In this document: in pieces, positions 20,424 through 29,279 of the stretch
Layout of the letters: the number at the start of each line of letters is the position of its first letter
How positions within the stretch are numbered: position 1 is the stretch's first letter
NCBI GenBank assembly: GCA_020859995.1
Contig: JAJBVE010000012.1
Coordinates: 1-41,782 of the forward strand
DNA: 41,782 nt
Reading direction: 5' to 3'
Source of the DNA: Clostridiales bacterium
GTDB taxonomy: Bacteria; Bacillota; Clostridia; Lachnospirales; Lachnospiraceae
Made by a program: the position numbers and the translations under genes
The notes under the pieces: model-generated
The model's database searches: none
The model's input: only the letters and a program-made list of their open reading frames with translations
What the model was told of the DNA's origin: nothing

Positions 20424-21509
20424 ATGATTTCTAGCCAGATTTTACAGAATACGATTGAAGAGATGTACACAATTACCCATGTGAATTTTACGATCATGGA
20501 TGCGGATGGGGGCGAGGTGGCCGCTACGTCCGGCGCCGGGACAGTTTCGCCGGAGGCAGTGACTCAGTTTGTTGATTCGCCTGCTGACAGTCAGGTGGTT
20601 CAAAGCTCTCACTTTTTTAAGGTTTTTGATGATAAGAAGCTGGAGTATATTCTGATATCGGACGGGAAGACAGACGATGCCTATACGATGGGACGTGTAG
20701 CGGTCAGCCATATTCAGAATCTGATTGTGGCATACAGAGAACGTTATGACCGAAATAATTTTATTCAGAATCTTTTGTTGGACAATATGCTGTTGGTGGA
20801 CGTGTACAATCGCGCGAAGAAGCTGCATATCGACACGGACGCGCGCAGGATTGTTTATCTGATTGAGACAAAAAATGAAAAGGACGGCACGGCAAAAGAG
20901 ATCGTGAAGGGATTATTTGGCAGCCAGCCGCAGGATTTTGTCACAGAGGTGGATGAGAAGAGTATTATTCTGGTACAGCAGCTTTCTGATAAAGAGACCT
21001 ATGCTGATGTGGAACGTACAGCAAAAATGCTGCGTGACATGTTAAATACAGAGGCAATGTCGAATGCAAAGATAGCATATGGAACAATTGCGAAAGAGAT
21101 CCGGCAGGTATCCCGCTCCTACAAAGAAGCGAAGATGGCGCTTGATGTTGGTAAGATTTTTTATGAGGAAAAATCGATTGTCGCGTATAATTCGCTGGGG
21201 ATTGGCCGCCTGATCTATCAGTTGCCGATTCCGCTCTGTCAGATGTTTATGAGAGAGGTGTTTGGTGAAGACACACCGGATACGTTTGATGAAGAGATTA
21301 TTACAACGATTAATAAGTTTTTTGAGAATAATCTGAATGTGTCGGAGACGGCCAGACAGCTTTATATTCACAGAAATACGCTGGTATATCGCTTGGAGAA
21401 GCTGCAGAAAACTACCGGACTGGATATTCGTGTATTTGATGACGCGCTTACATTTAAGATTGCGATGATGGTTGTGAGCTATATGAGGTACATGGAAAGA
21501 GAGAGCTGA
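20424..21509 (+). CDS. CdaR/PucR-family transcriptional regulator (361 aa)
   Basis: Residues about 1-125 resemble the sugar-diacid recognition domain of CdaR, about 145-260 the CdaR GGDEF-like domain, and about 300-355 the PucR C-terminal helix-turn-helix (NNLNVSETARQLYIHRNTLV, then YRLEKLQKTTGLD). Two ATGs are in frame. AAAGG lies directly against the first (20415) but nine bases before the second (20424), so I use the second. Such proteins usually activate carbohydrate or glycerate uptake genes. Here no obvious target adjoins; the glycogen genes upstream are the nearest metabolic candidates. A strong terminator isolates it from the Tad operon. Confidence 0.9.
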   Translation: MISSQILQNTIEEMYTITHVNFTIMDADGGEVAATSGAGTVSPEAVTQFVDSPADSQVVQSSHFFKVFDDKKLEYILISDGKTDDAYTMGRVAVSHIQNLIVAYRERYDRNNFIQNLLLDNMLLVDVYNRAKKLHIDTDARRIVYLIETKNEKDGTAKEIVKGLFGSQPQDFVTEVDEKSIILVQQLSDKETYADVERTAKMLRDMLNTEAMSNAKIAYGTIAKEIRQVSRSYKEAKMALDVGKIFYEEKSIVAYNSLGIGRLIYQLPIPLCQMFMREVFGEDTPDTFDEEIITTINKFFENNLNVSETARQLYIHRNTLVYRLEKLQKTTGLDIRVFDDALTFKIAMMVVSYMRYMERES

Positions 21510-21593
21510 AAGAGAACGGCATTGGAATAACCGATGCCGCCTGATATAATTTCATAATTTGATACCACAATTGATTATTCGTTTTAATCCACA

Positions 21594-21624
21594 AAAACCG
21601 AGGGGTTCGTCCCCTCGGTTTTTT
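21594..21624 (+). terminator. Strong rho-independent terminator
   Basis: AAAACCGAGGGG (21594-21605) pairs perfectly with CCCCTCGGTTTT around TTCGT, followed by T residues. Confidence 0.95.
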
Positions 21625-21664
21625 GTATGTAAATCACAAACTTGAAAAAAATCAACATATCATA

Positions 21665-21692
21665 TTTACAAAACAAAAAACTGTGCTATAAT
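21665..21692 (+). promoter_or_regulatory. Probable promoter of the Tad pilus operon
   Basis: TTTACA (21665-21670), 16 bp, TATAAT (21687-21692) lies between the terminator and the first pilus gene. Confidence 0.6.
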
Positions 21693-21947
21693 CACTTCTG
21701 CATCGATTCAAAAACAGATATTAGATATCATATTGCATGATAAAAATAAGATGCATGATATGGAACTTGCGATGAAAGGTGAGCTTGACGGCTGGGCTTG
21801 CGGAGTGACCTGGCCTGGAAAGCTGGCAGAAAAGCTTGATCGGGCAGAATGGGTGGAAAAGATTGCTTTGGTGGAGCCTGGCGGAAAAGATCTGGCTTTA
21901 ACGAAGAAAAGCTGCCAGGGAAGGAAGAAAAGAGAGGAGGAACTGGT
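21693..21947. other. Leader before the first prepilin peptidase
   Basis: Two overlapping frames (a TTG-opened 81-aa frame at 21733-21978 and the upstream extension of the peptidase frame from an ATG at 21849) cross this leader. Neither encodes anything recognisable here. It is probably an untranslated leader or decayed coding DNA. Confidence 0.45.
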
Positions 21948-22451
21948 ATCAGAGAAATTCAGATTGTTTCGCTTGTAGGAATTGCCATGATGGCTGCTTT
22001 GTGTGATTTATCGTCCGGGAAGATTCCGAACGCGCTGATAGCGGCAGGCCTGGGGATGGGGCTGACCTGTCAGGTTGCTTTGCGGGGGATTCTTGGCGTG
22101 ATATTTTTCCTGGGAGGCATGCTGCTGCCGGCACTGGTCCTCGGGATACTGTATTATTTTCGAATGATCGGAGCGGGAGATATCAAACTGCTCTGTGTGC
22201 TTGGAGGATTTCTGGGGCCCGCGGGCGCGGCAGGCTGTATGCTGCGGTCTCTGTTTGCCGCCGGAGTGCTTTCATTGCTGATCATGTGGCGGAGACATAT
22301 TTTGCGGAAACGGATTCGTTATTTTTGGGAATTTGTTGTCGCTTACCAGGAAAGCGGCAGATGGAGATCTTATCTGGAAGGGGTGGAGGAATACGCGAAG
22401 TTTTGCTTTTCAGTGCCAGTGCTGATTGGGATTCTCTGGTGTCTGACTTGA
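21948..22451 (+). CDS. Type IV prepilin peptidase, A24 family (about 167 aa)
   Basis: This membrane aspartic protease cleaves Flp and TadE-type prepilins. Both catalytic motifs are present: the first aspartate in ALCDLSSGKIPN and the second in GAGDIKLL (the GxGD motif). About five membrane segments are seen, and the length is normal for the TadV/CpaA type. The start is a puzzle. AGGAGG (21935-21940) is ideally placed seven bases before an ATC codon at 21948, where homologues should begin. The nearest in-frame ATGs are 21849 (adds 33 unlikely residues) and 21987 (cuts the first membrane helix). A second peptidase gene lies at 30346. Confidence 0.85.
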   Translation: MREIQIVSLVGIAMMAALCDLSSGKIPNALIAAGLGMGLTCQVALRGILGVIFFLGGMLLPALVLGILYYFRMIGAGDIKLLCVLGGFLGPAGAAGCMLRSLFAAGVLSLLIMWRRHILRKRIRYFWEFVVAYQESGRWRSYLEGVEEYAKFCFSVPVLIGILWCLT

Positions 22452-22529
22452 AATAAGACTGTTATGAAACATTCACACTTTTGGAAGCTGACAGATGCCG
22501 CAGGGAAGGACAAGGGAAATGTGATAGTT

Positions 22530-22558
22530 TTGCTGCCGCACTCTCGGCACGATATTAT
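22530..22558 (+). promoter_or_regulatory. Possible internal promoter before tadZ-like gene
   Basis: TTGCTG (22530-22535), 17 bp, TATTAT (22553-22558) lies in the 141-bp gap before the next gene. Confidence 0.5.
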
Positions 22559-22592
22559 TTAGATATCACTATAAAATAATTGGGAGGTTTGT

Positions 22593-23624
22593 ATGAAAAA
22601 AAGTGTTTTTGCAGTTTGTGATCTGGAGGCTTCGTACGCATGTAATCTTACGGAATATCTGAATGAGCGTAAAACGACGCCGTTTGAAGTGCAGGCATTT
22701 ACAAATGTGGAGAGTCTGGAGAAATTTGCGAAGGAAAATCCGATTGAGATTCTGCTAATTTCGACAAGGGCGATGTGTAATGAGATTCGAGATCTGCCGA
22801 TTAGCCGCACAATTATTCTGTCGGAGGGAGAACAGATGTCTGATCTGGGATATCCGTTGATTTATAAGTATCAGTCGTCGGATGACATTCTGTCTGAGGT
22901 GATGGAATATTATGTGCAGGATCACCCGCAGCCGCACATTCTTTCGTTAAACGCGAAAAGCACGAAGTTGTACGCGGTCTATTCTCCGATCGGGCGCACA
23001 AGAAAGACTTCTTTCGCGCTTGCGCTGGGAGAGATCCTCGCTGAGACCAGAAAGGTTCTGTATTTGAATTTTGAGGAGTTTTCCGGATTTGAGGAGCTGT
23101 TTCAGGTGAAATACCGCATGGATATCTCCGATCTGATTTATTTTTCCAGACAAAAGGAGGGCGGCATGATCTTTAAGATGAATTCGGTGATTCAGACTTT
23201 TCATAATCTTGAGTATATTCCGCCGGCAGTTTCCTGGGCGGACATCCATGATGTGACAGGGGATGAGTGGATGAAGTTTCTGAATGAACTGATATCTTTT
23301 CAGGAGTATGACATCATGATTCTGGACTTAAGCGAGCAGGTGGATGATCTGTTTCGGATATTAAAAGAGTGCGACAGGATTTATATGCCGGTTCAGGATG
23401 ATATGATATCGCAGGCAAAACTGAAACAGTATGAGCATTTGCTGAAAATGCTTGATATGGAGGATTTACAGGATAAAACATTACACATTCATCCTCCTGT
23501 ACAGCCTTTGCAAAGAGATAATGGGGAGATGACGCAGCAGCTGGTATGGGGAGAGATGGGAAACTTTATCAGAAGACTTCTCTGGGAGGAAGATGGTTGC
23601 GTGACGGAAGGACGAGTGGAGTAG
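22593..23624 (+). CDS. TadZ/CpaE-like ATPase, pilus localisation (343 aa)
   Basis: It would place the Tad machine in the cell. Residues about 1-115 look like a receiver-like alpha/beta domain (atypical, no clear phosphorylation set). About 120-300 is a MinD/ParA-type domain with a degenerate P-loop (YSPIGRTRKTSFALALGE), lacking the usual GKGG lysine pair. A Walker-B-like strand (YDIMILDLSEQ) and a later EYLI-type region follow. TadZ proteins of Clostridia often have such degenerate P-loops, so ATP use is uncertain. The start follows TTGGGAGGTTTGT. TadA lies 100 bp downstream. Confidence 0.85.
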   Translation: MKKSVFAVCDLEASYACNLTEYLNERKTTPFEVQAFTNVESLEKFAKENPIEILLISTRAMCNEIRDLPISRTIILSEGEQMSDLGYPLIYKYQSSDDILSEVMEYYVQDHPQPHILSLNAKSTKLYAVYSPIGRTRKTSFALALGEILAETRKVLYLNFEEFSGFEELFQVKYRMDISDLIYFSRQKEGGMIFKMNSVIQTFHNLEYIPPAVSWADIHDVTGDEWMKFLNELISFQEYDIMILDLSEQVDDLFRILKECDRIYMPVQDDMISQAKLKQYEHLLKMLDMEDLQDKTLHIHPPVQPLQRDNGEMTQQLVWGEMGNFIRRLLWEEDGCVTEGRVE

Positions 23625-23724
23625 GAAGTGTCTGCGGCAGAAAGCCGAGTGGAATAGAAAGTATTCGCTGAGAATTTACAGATAGCTGTGATGAACTGCA
23701 GAGGGGAATCAGGAGGAGGCGGGA

Positions 23725-24957
23725 ATGAAGATGGATGAGCATAGATTCAGCAGCATGCGCAAGAAATTGCTGGACAATCTGGAAGGGTGCCGTGAGATCC
23801 AGGATGAAGAGATTTATCAGAATATTGATGATCTGATCCTGGAGTCAGGGATGGAATATTATATCCGGCTTTCAGATAAGACGGACCTGAGACAGGAATT
23901 GTTTAATTCTGTACGGAAACTGGATATTCTGCAAGAACTGATTGATGATGATACAGTAACGGAAATTATGGTGAATGGTACGGAAGGCATTTTTGTAGAG
24001 AGAAATGGCAGACTGGCGCGCTGGAATAAGTGTTTCTATACGAGGGAACGGCTGGAAGATATTGCACAGCAAATCGTTGGTAAGTGTAACCGGATCGTGA
24101 ATGAATCTGTTCCGATTGTGGACGCGAGACTGGATAATGGAGCCAGGGTAAATATTGTGATGCCTCCAGTGGCGCTCAATGGCCCGATTATTACGATCCG
24201 CCGGTTTCCAGATAAGCCGATACTGATGGAGCAGCTGGTCCGATGGGGAACTCTGACGCAGGAGGTGGTGGATTTTCTGGAAAAACTGGTGCGGGCCGGA
24301 TACAACATATTTATATCGGGAGGTACTGGATCCGGAAAGACTACGTTTATGAACGCATTGTCTAATTATATTCCAAAGGATGAGCGGATCATTACGATTG
24401 AAGACAATGCGGAGCTGCAGCTGCAGGGTGTTCAAAATCTGGTGCGCATGGAGGCGCGCAACGCGAACGCGGAGGGGGAAAAGGAGATCAGTATCCGGGA
24501 TTTGATCCGATCAAGCCTTCGGATGAGACCTGACAGGATCCTGGTGGGAGAAGTACGTGGGAGTGAGACGATTGATTTGCTGCAGGCTTTGAATACCGGA
24601 CATGACGGCTCGATCAGCACGGGACACGCGAATAGTCCGCAGGATATGCTTTCCCGTCTGGAGACGATGGTATTGATGGGGATGGAGATTCCGCTTCCTG
24701 CGGTGCGCAGGCAGATAGCGTCTGGAATTGATATGATTGTGCATGTCGGCAGAATGCGGGACAAGACGAGGAAAGTACTGCAGATTCAGGAAATACTGGG
24801 TTACGACAGTGAGCGGGGAGAAATTCAGACCCAGACGCTGTTTGAATTTGAAGAGGAGCAGGATGGATGCGAGAAGGTAAATGGGAAACTGCAAAAAAGA
24901 GCGAAATTAAAAAAGCGGCAGAAGCTGGCGCGCGCGGGGATCAGCCTGGAAGAGTGA
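23725..24957 (+). CDS. tadA: TadA/CpaF secretion ATPase (410 aa)
   Basis: This hexameric motor powers Tad pilus assembly. Residues about 20-180 are the N-terminal domain. The RecA-like motor has Walker A GGTGSGKTT (199-207), an Asp box with catalytic acid in TIEDNAE, Walker B RILVGEVRG with Glu276, and the His box STGHANS (298-304). All key residues are intact. The start follows CAGGAGGAGGCGGGA. It overlaps the TadB frame at its 3' end. The last 30 residues are basic and lie beyond the ATPase core. Confidence 0.97.
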   Translation: MKMDEHRFSSMRKKLLDNLEGCREIQDEEIYQNIDDLILESGMEYYIRLSDKTDLRQELFNSVRKLDILQELIDDDTVTEIMVNGTEGIFVERNGRLARWNKCFYTRERLEDIAQQIVGKCNRIVNESVPIVDARLDNGARVNIVMPPVALNGPIITIRRFPDKPILMEQLVRWGTLTQEVVDFLEKLVRAGYNIFISGGTGSGKTTFMNALSNYIPKDERIITIEDNAELQLQGVQNLVRMEARNANAEGEKEISIRDLIRSSLRMRPDRILVGEVRGSETIDLLQALNTGHDGSISTGHANSPQDMLSRLETMVLMGMEIPLPAVRRQIASGIDMIVHVGRMRDKTRKVLQIQEILGYDSERGEIQTQTLFEFEEEQDGCEKVNGKLQKRAKLKKRQKLARAGISLEE

Positions 24958-25841
24958 GAGCGGATAGAGAAACAGCAATGCAAAGGGCAGAAGCAAAATG
25001 CACGCATGGAGCGGAGGGAAAGCCGAATGAGAGAAAGGCGCGCGGAAGACTTCCTGATCGCAGAAAAATAAGAAGGCATGCGCGGGATCGTCCATTGGGG
25101 AAAGCGAATTATTCTGTTTACCGGTTCACAAGAAAGGAACTGCTGCAGTATCTGGCAATTTATATTCTGTTGGATGGATGCGTCAGCTATCTTTTTTTCC
25201 GGTCGGTCATCGCTTTTGCCGCGCTGTTCCCTGGTATGCTTTTGTTTTTCCGGGAAGAGAAGAAATCTTTGCTGAAAAAGCAGAAAAAGGAAATTACAAA
25301 ACAATTTCTGGACGGGATTCAGCTGATGCTTTCGGCATTGCAGGCGGGGTATTCGCCAGAGAACGCATTGGGAGAAGCATTGAAGGAGCTGAGAAAGATT
25401 TATCCTCCGGACGCGCTGATTATTGCTGAGTTTCATCGAATAGACGCGCAGATACAGATGAGTCACAGCCTGGAAGAACTGCTTCTGGATTTCGGACGGC
25501 GGACAGATGTTCCTGATATTATCAGTTTTGCGGAAGTATTTCTGACAGCAAAACGTACAGGCGGCGACTTAATCGCGATTATCCGGAATACGATCGTCTG
25601 TATCCGGCAGAAGCAGGAGACTGTACAGGAGATAGAAACATGTCTGGCCGGAAAGATGATGGAACAGAACATTATGAGCGCGATACCGCTGCTTATTCTG
25701 GCGTATATCCGGTTTTCATCGCCGGGCTTTCTGGAGGTGATGTATGAAACATCGGTCGGAGTGGCTGCGATGTCAATATGCTTTGGTGTTTATCTCCTGG
25801 CGTATTTTTGGGGACAGAGCATTGTGAGAATTGAGGTTTAG
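24867..25841 (+). CDS. tadB: TadB inner-membrane pilus assembly protein (up to 324 aa)
   Basis: This is a T2SS-F family platform protein. Two membrane segments flank residues about 95-130, the cytoplasmic GspF domain spans about 150-250 (LDGIQLMLSALQAGYSPENA is the family core), and a membrane pair ends the protein. The start is uncertain. An ATG at 24867 with GAGGAGCAGG upstream overlaps tadA by 91 bp, but it adds 80 arginine-rich residues of low quality. A GTG at 24954 overlaps the tadA stop. Homologues would begin near YSVYRFTRKELLQYLAIY (about residue 82). Confidence 0.9.
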   Translation: MREGKWETAKKSEIKKAAEAGARGDQPGRVRADRETAMQRAEAKCTHGAEGKPNERKARGRLPDRRKIRRHARDRPLGKANYSVYRFTRKELLQYLAIYILLDGCVSYLFFRSVIAFAALFPGMLLFFREEKKSLLKKQKKEITKQFLDGIQLMLSALQAGYSPENALGEALKELRKIYPPDALIIAEFHRIDAQIQMSHSLEELLLDFGRRTDVPDIISFAEVFLTAKRTGGDLIAIIRNTIVCIRQKQETVQEIETCLAGKMMEQNIMSAIPLLILAYIRFSSPGFLEVMYETSVGVAAMSICFGVYLLAYFWGQSIVRIEV

Positions 25842-25980
25842 GCAGCCTGGAATAATGTCTGGCGGGATGTATTGCGGGAGACTGCAGCGAATGCTGACAG
25901 GAATGTGCTGCGGAAGTGCCGGAAAGATGCTGACAAAATCATGCCTCGGCGGGATCGAGACAAATGGGATGAGGAGTTTT

Positions 25981-27372
25981 ATGAGACAAAGAAACGTGCG
26001 CTTAATAGAAGCCGTGAATCGAAAAGTACATGGTTTTGGGGCGGCTCTGGTGGAGAAGCTTCAGTTGGATCAGCCAGGGAAGGGGAAGCTTGAGCTGCAG
26101 CAGGAATTGATCGCGTTGTCGGCGGGAAGCAAAGCGGCTGTTAAAAATTATTATGTTCGGAAAGTGTCCGTTGTTTTAATAATTTTGTGCGCGGGATTAG
26201 TCCTTTCGGGACTCTGCTTTCTGGTGAATAGACCAAATGGAGGACAGACAACGCTTTCGTTTCTGCTTCGGCCCGGCTATGGGGAAGGAGATAAGGAGAC
26301 GGCACTGTCAGTACAGGTAGAAGACGAGAGTGAGGTTCAGGTTCTTACTGTAACGGTCCAGGAAAGAAAGTATACGGATGAGGAAAAACAGGTTTTTCTG
26401 GATTTGGCGCTTGAGGAACTGGAGGAACAGTTCCTGGGAGAAAATGAGTCGCTGGATGGTGTGCGGACCAGCCTGGTGTTCCCCGAGAGCCTGCAGGGAG
26501 GAGTGGTTCAGGTAAGCTGGACCACCACTCCCTATGGGGTAATTGGTTCGGATGGGAGCATACTTTCAGCGGTTGATGAGGATGGTACCCTCGTGGAAAT
26601 ACAGGCAGCGTTAAGCTGCGGCGGTCTGGAGGCGTTTTTCAGTGTTTGCGCCAATGTTCTGCCGCCGGTATTGACAGAGGAAGAACAGCTTCTTGCGGCA
26701 ATCCGGGAGGAGATCGCGCGCGCGGATGAAGAGAGCAGTTATGAAAGTGAGCTTATTCTGCCGGCTTCGGCGGCCGGCAGAGAGCTGACCTGGGTGAAGG
26801 ATTCCGATAATCCGTATCTTTCTATAATAGCGTTAACGTTGGTCCTCGCGGTTTGTGTGTATCTGCAGATGGATAACGAGGTACATAAAAAAGCGGAGGA
26901 GAGAAAAAAACAGCTGCTGTTGGATTATCCGGATCTGATGTGGAAAATGACCATGCTTTTGGGGGCTGGTATGAGTATTCGTGGAGTTTTTACAAGAATT
27001 TCGGAGGAATATGAGCGGGGGCGCGCCGGAGATATGTCCGGAAAATCCAGATTTGTTTATGAGGAAGTGACATTCACCTGTCATGAAATGCAAAGCGGCA
27101 TCGGTGAAGCGCAGGCGTATGAACGATTTGGGAAACGTTGTCAGCTTCCGGAGTATATTCGTATCGGCTCTGTTCTCTCTCAAAATCTTAGAAAGGGGGC
27201 GAAGGGACTGGCCGCGCTTTTGGAGACCGAGGCAGAGTCTTCTCTGAATGATCGAAGAAATCAGGCCAGAAAGATTGGTGAGCAGGCCGGGACAAAGCTT
27301 CTCCTGCCGATGATTCTGATGCTGGGGATTGTGTTGGCAGTGTTGATGATACCGGCGTTTTTATCTTTTTGA
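25981..27372 (+). CDS. tadC: TadC-like pilus assembly protein with extracytoplasmic insert (463 aa)
   Basis: This is the second T2SS-F platform protein. The frame is open from 25831, but GAGGAG (25971-25976) precedes the ATG at 25981, and the upstream 50 residues look non-coding. A membrane helix at about 60-85 (VSVVLIILCAGLVLSGLCFL) is followed by an acidic soluble segment of about 190 residues. A second helix (IIALTLVLAVCVYLQ), the GspF domain (LMWKMTMLLGAGMSIRGVFT) and a last helix follow. The insert contains VQVSWTTTPYGVIGSDGSIL, a pattern of atypical bacterial Ig-like domains. Such an insert is absent from classical TadC proteins (about 300 aa). Confidence 0.88.
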   Translation: MRQRNVRLIEAVNRKVHGFGAALVEKLQLDQPGKGKLELQQELIALSAGSKAAVKNYYVRKVSVVLIILCAGLVLSGLCFLVNRPNGGQTTLSFLLRPGYGEGDKETALSVQVEDESEVQVLTVTVQERKYTDEEKQVFLDLALEELEEQFLGENESLDGVRTSLVFPESLQGGVVQVSWTTTPYGVIGSDGSILSAVDEDGTLVEIQAALSCGGLEAFFSVCANVLPPVLTEEEQLLAAIREEIARADEESSYESELILPASAAGRELTWVKDSDNPYLSIIALTLVLAVCVYLQMDNEVHKKAEERKKQLLLDYPDLMWKMTMLLGAGMSIRGVFTRISEEYERGRAGDMSGKSRFVYEEVTFTCHEMQSGIGEAQAYERFGKRCQLPEYIRIGSVLSQNLRKGAKGLAALLETEAESSLNDRRNQARKIGEQAGTKLLLPMILMLGIVLAVLMIPAFLSF

Positions 27373-27511
27373 ATTTACTACAGGCTTGTTTTTCGTGGCA
27401 GACCTGGCCGCAGGAAAGAGCCGCGGCAGTGTCTGAGCGGAAGACTTTGGGAAGAATACCAGGTAAAATAACGATTTTGAAAGATATCCAATAAAGAAAG
27501 CGAGGGAGAAA

Positions 27512-27679
27512 ATGAACCATGTGAATGCTTTTTTAAAGGAAGAAGAAGGCGTAGGAGTTGTAGAAATTATTCTGATACTGGTCGTTTTGATCAGCCTGGT
27601 GCTTATCTTCAAAGAACAGCTTACGAGCATTGTAAATACTATATTCAGTAAAATTACAAGTCAGAGCAACAGTGTGTAA
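27512..27679 (+). CDS. flp: Flp-type class IVb pilin (55 aa)
   Basis: This is the main pilus subunit. The precursor begins MNHVNAFLKEEEG, and the prepilin site follows: Gly13, then VGVVE with Glu18 at +5 of the mature protein. A single hydrophobic helix (IILILVVLISLVLIF) and a short hydrophilic tail complete it. The length, charge pattern and place between tadC and the minor-pilin genes are diagnostic. The start has GAGGGAGAAA upstream. Confidence 0.93.
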   Translation: MNHVNAFLKEEEGVGVVEIILILVVLISLVLIFKEQLTSIVNTIFSKITSQSNSV

Positions 27680-27688
27680 GGAGAACGT

Positions 27689-29233
27689 ATGGACAGAAGA
27701 GACAGAGCCGCGGACGATGGTGTCTGTGTGTGGAAAGGATCAATCACCATATTTTTAAGCCTGGCCTGTATTCTGTTTCTTTCTTTGATCTGTGCGGTAA
27801 CTGAATCGGCAAGAGTCCAGGGAGCAAAGACACAGTCTGCAAATATTACGGGTATGGGGACATTTTCACTGCTGAGCGAGTTTGAAACAGGGTTGCTGGA
27901 GAAGTACGAGATTTTTTCTCTGGATGGAGCGTCTTCCGGCAGCTTTCAGATTCAGAACATGAATCAGCGGTTTGAAGAATTTGTTTCGCAAAATACCAAT
28001 CCAAAGACAGGGATACTGAAATCGCTGGCCTTTGATCCCTGGAACCTTGCTGTGGAATCATGCGAGATTACGGGCTACGCGCTTTTGACGGATGACAAAG
28101 GGGAAGCTTTTTATCAGCAGGCGGTATCATATATGAAAGCGAATGTTGGGGTGATCGCGCTGGAAGAATTGCTGAAGCTGGCAGATGATACGGATGAGAT
28201 TGAAAAGAAACAGGAGGAATATGAGACAAGCCAGGACAACAGCGACGGGCAATTGTCCGAACTGGAAGATGAAAAACAGGAAAAACTGGATGTACTGGAA
28301 TCAGAAGCACAGGAATCCGGAGAAGACACGGCGGTTTCTGTCCAGACAGTGGGAAATCCGCTTACAGAGATCGCGAAGCTTCGAAAGAAAAGCACGCTGG
28401 AGATCGTGACCTGGGATAAAACAATTTCCGCGAAAAGCATCACGTTAAAGTCGCAGCCATCCAAAAGCAGCCTGCGTAAAGGGAACCTGAGTATCGAGGA
28501 AGAGCACAGTGGGTTGATTTCTAATGTGCTGTTTCGAGAATATCTGGCACGGTATTTTCCAAATTATGAAAACGGAGCATCTGGAGCAGCACTGGATTAT
28601 CAGCTTGAATATATTCTCGGAGGAAAAGCAGCAGATCAGAATAATCTGAAGTATGTGGTTAACCGGCTTCTTTTGCTGCGGGAAGGTATGAATTATGCAT
28701 ACAGTGTCGGAAATGATGTGATGAATACACAAGCGGGAACGCTGGCAGTATCGCTGACTGGATTTCTGGGTATACCGGCGTTGACGACAGCCACGAAACA
28801 TGCGCTGCTGTTGGCGTGGGCTTATGGTGAAAGTCTGGTTGATGTACGGATCCTTCTGGATGGGGGAAAGGTGCCGCTTTGGAAGGATGAAAACTCGTGG
28901 TCCCTGACACGGGAAAATCTTGGAAGAGTAACGGAAGTGTTGAAGTCGGGCGCGAAAGGGAAGGAAGAAGGGCTTTCTTACCTGGACTATCTCAGAGTCC
29001 TTTTGAACATGGGATCGCTTTCTGATCAGAAAATGCGGGCTCTGGATCTGATTCAGGCTCAGATGCGCCAGGAAGAAGGAATGAGCGGCTTTCAGGTACA
29101 GAATTGTATTGTAGCGGTGGCGACAAGCGCAACTTATCGGTGCGGACAGATCTTTTGGGGACTGCCGCAAACAGTGATGGGAATAACCGGCTCGTCTGCA
29201 ACATTCACGCAGACATCCAGTATGGCTTATTAA
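27689..29233 (+). CDS. DUF5702-family Tad-associated protein (514 aa)
   Basis: The N-terminal helix (KGSITIFLSLACILFLSLIC) has the look of a TadE/TadG-type signal anchor, and the block ESARVQGAKTQSA after it is typical of DUF5702. The rest is probably outside the membrane. Residues about 165-215 are highly charged and likely coiled coil (EEYETSQDNSDGQLSELEDE). The family is known only from Clostridia Tad loci and is thought to be a minor pilin or scaffold. It begins nine bases after flp with AAGGAGAACGT before ATG. Confidence 0.85.
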   Translation: MDRRDRAADDGVCVWKGSITIFLSLACILFLSLICAVTESARVQGAKTQSANITGMGTFSLLSEFETGLLEKYEIFSLDGASSGSFQIQNMNQRFEEFVSQNTNPKTGILKSLAFDPWNLAVESCEITGYALLTDDKGEAFYQQAVSYMKANVGVIALEELLKLADDTDEIEKKQEEYETSQDNSDGQLSELEDEKQEKLDVLESEAQESGEDTAVSVQTVGNPLTEIAKLRKKSTLEIVTWDKTISAKSITLKSQPSKSSLRKGNLSIEEEHSGLISNVLFREYLARYFPNYENGASGAALDYQLEYILGGKAADQNNLKYVVNRLLLLREGMNYAYSVGNDVMNTQAGTLAVSLTGFLGIPALTTATKHALLLAWAYGESLVDVRILLDGGKVPLWKDENSWSLTRENLGRVTEVLKSGAKGKEEGLSYLDYLRVLLNMGSLSDQKMRALDLIQAQMRQEEGMSGFQVQNCIVAVATSATYRCGQIFWGLPQTVMGITGSSATFTQTSSMAY

Positions 29234-29236
29234 TCT

Positions 29237-29253
29237 CCAGGCGGAAAGCCTGG
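29237..29253 (+). other. Short hairpin inside the Tad operon
   Basis: CCAGGC pairs with GCCTGG around GGAAA. There is no T run. It may tune expression or message decay between the DUF5702 and TadE-like genes. Confidence 0.5.
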
Positions 29254-29279
29254 TGTAATGGTAAGTGAGGTGAAGAAGA

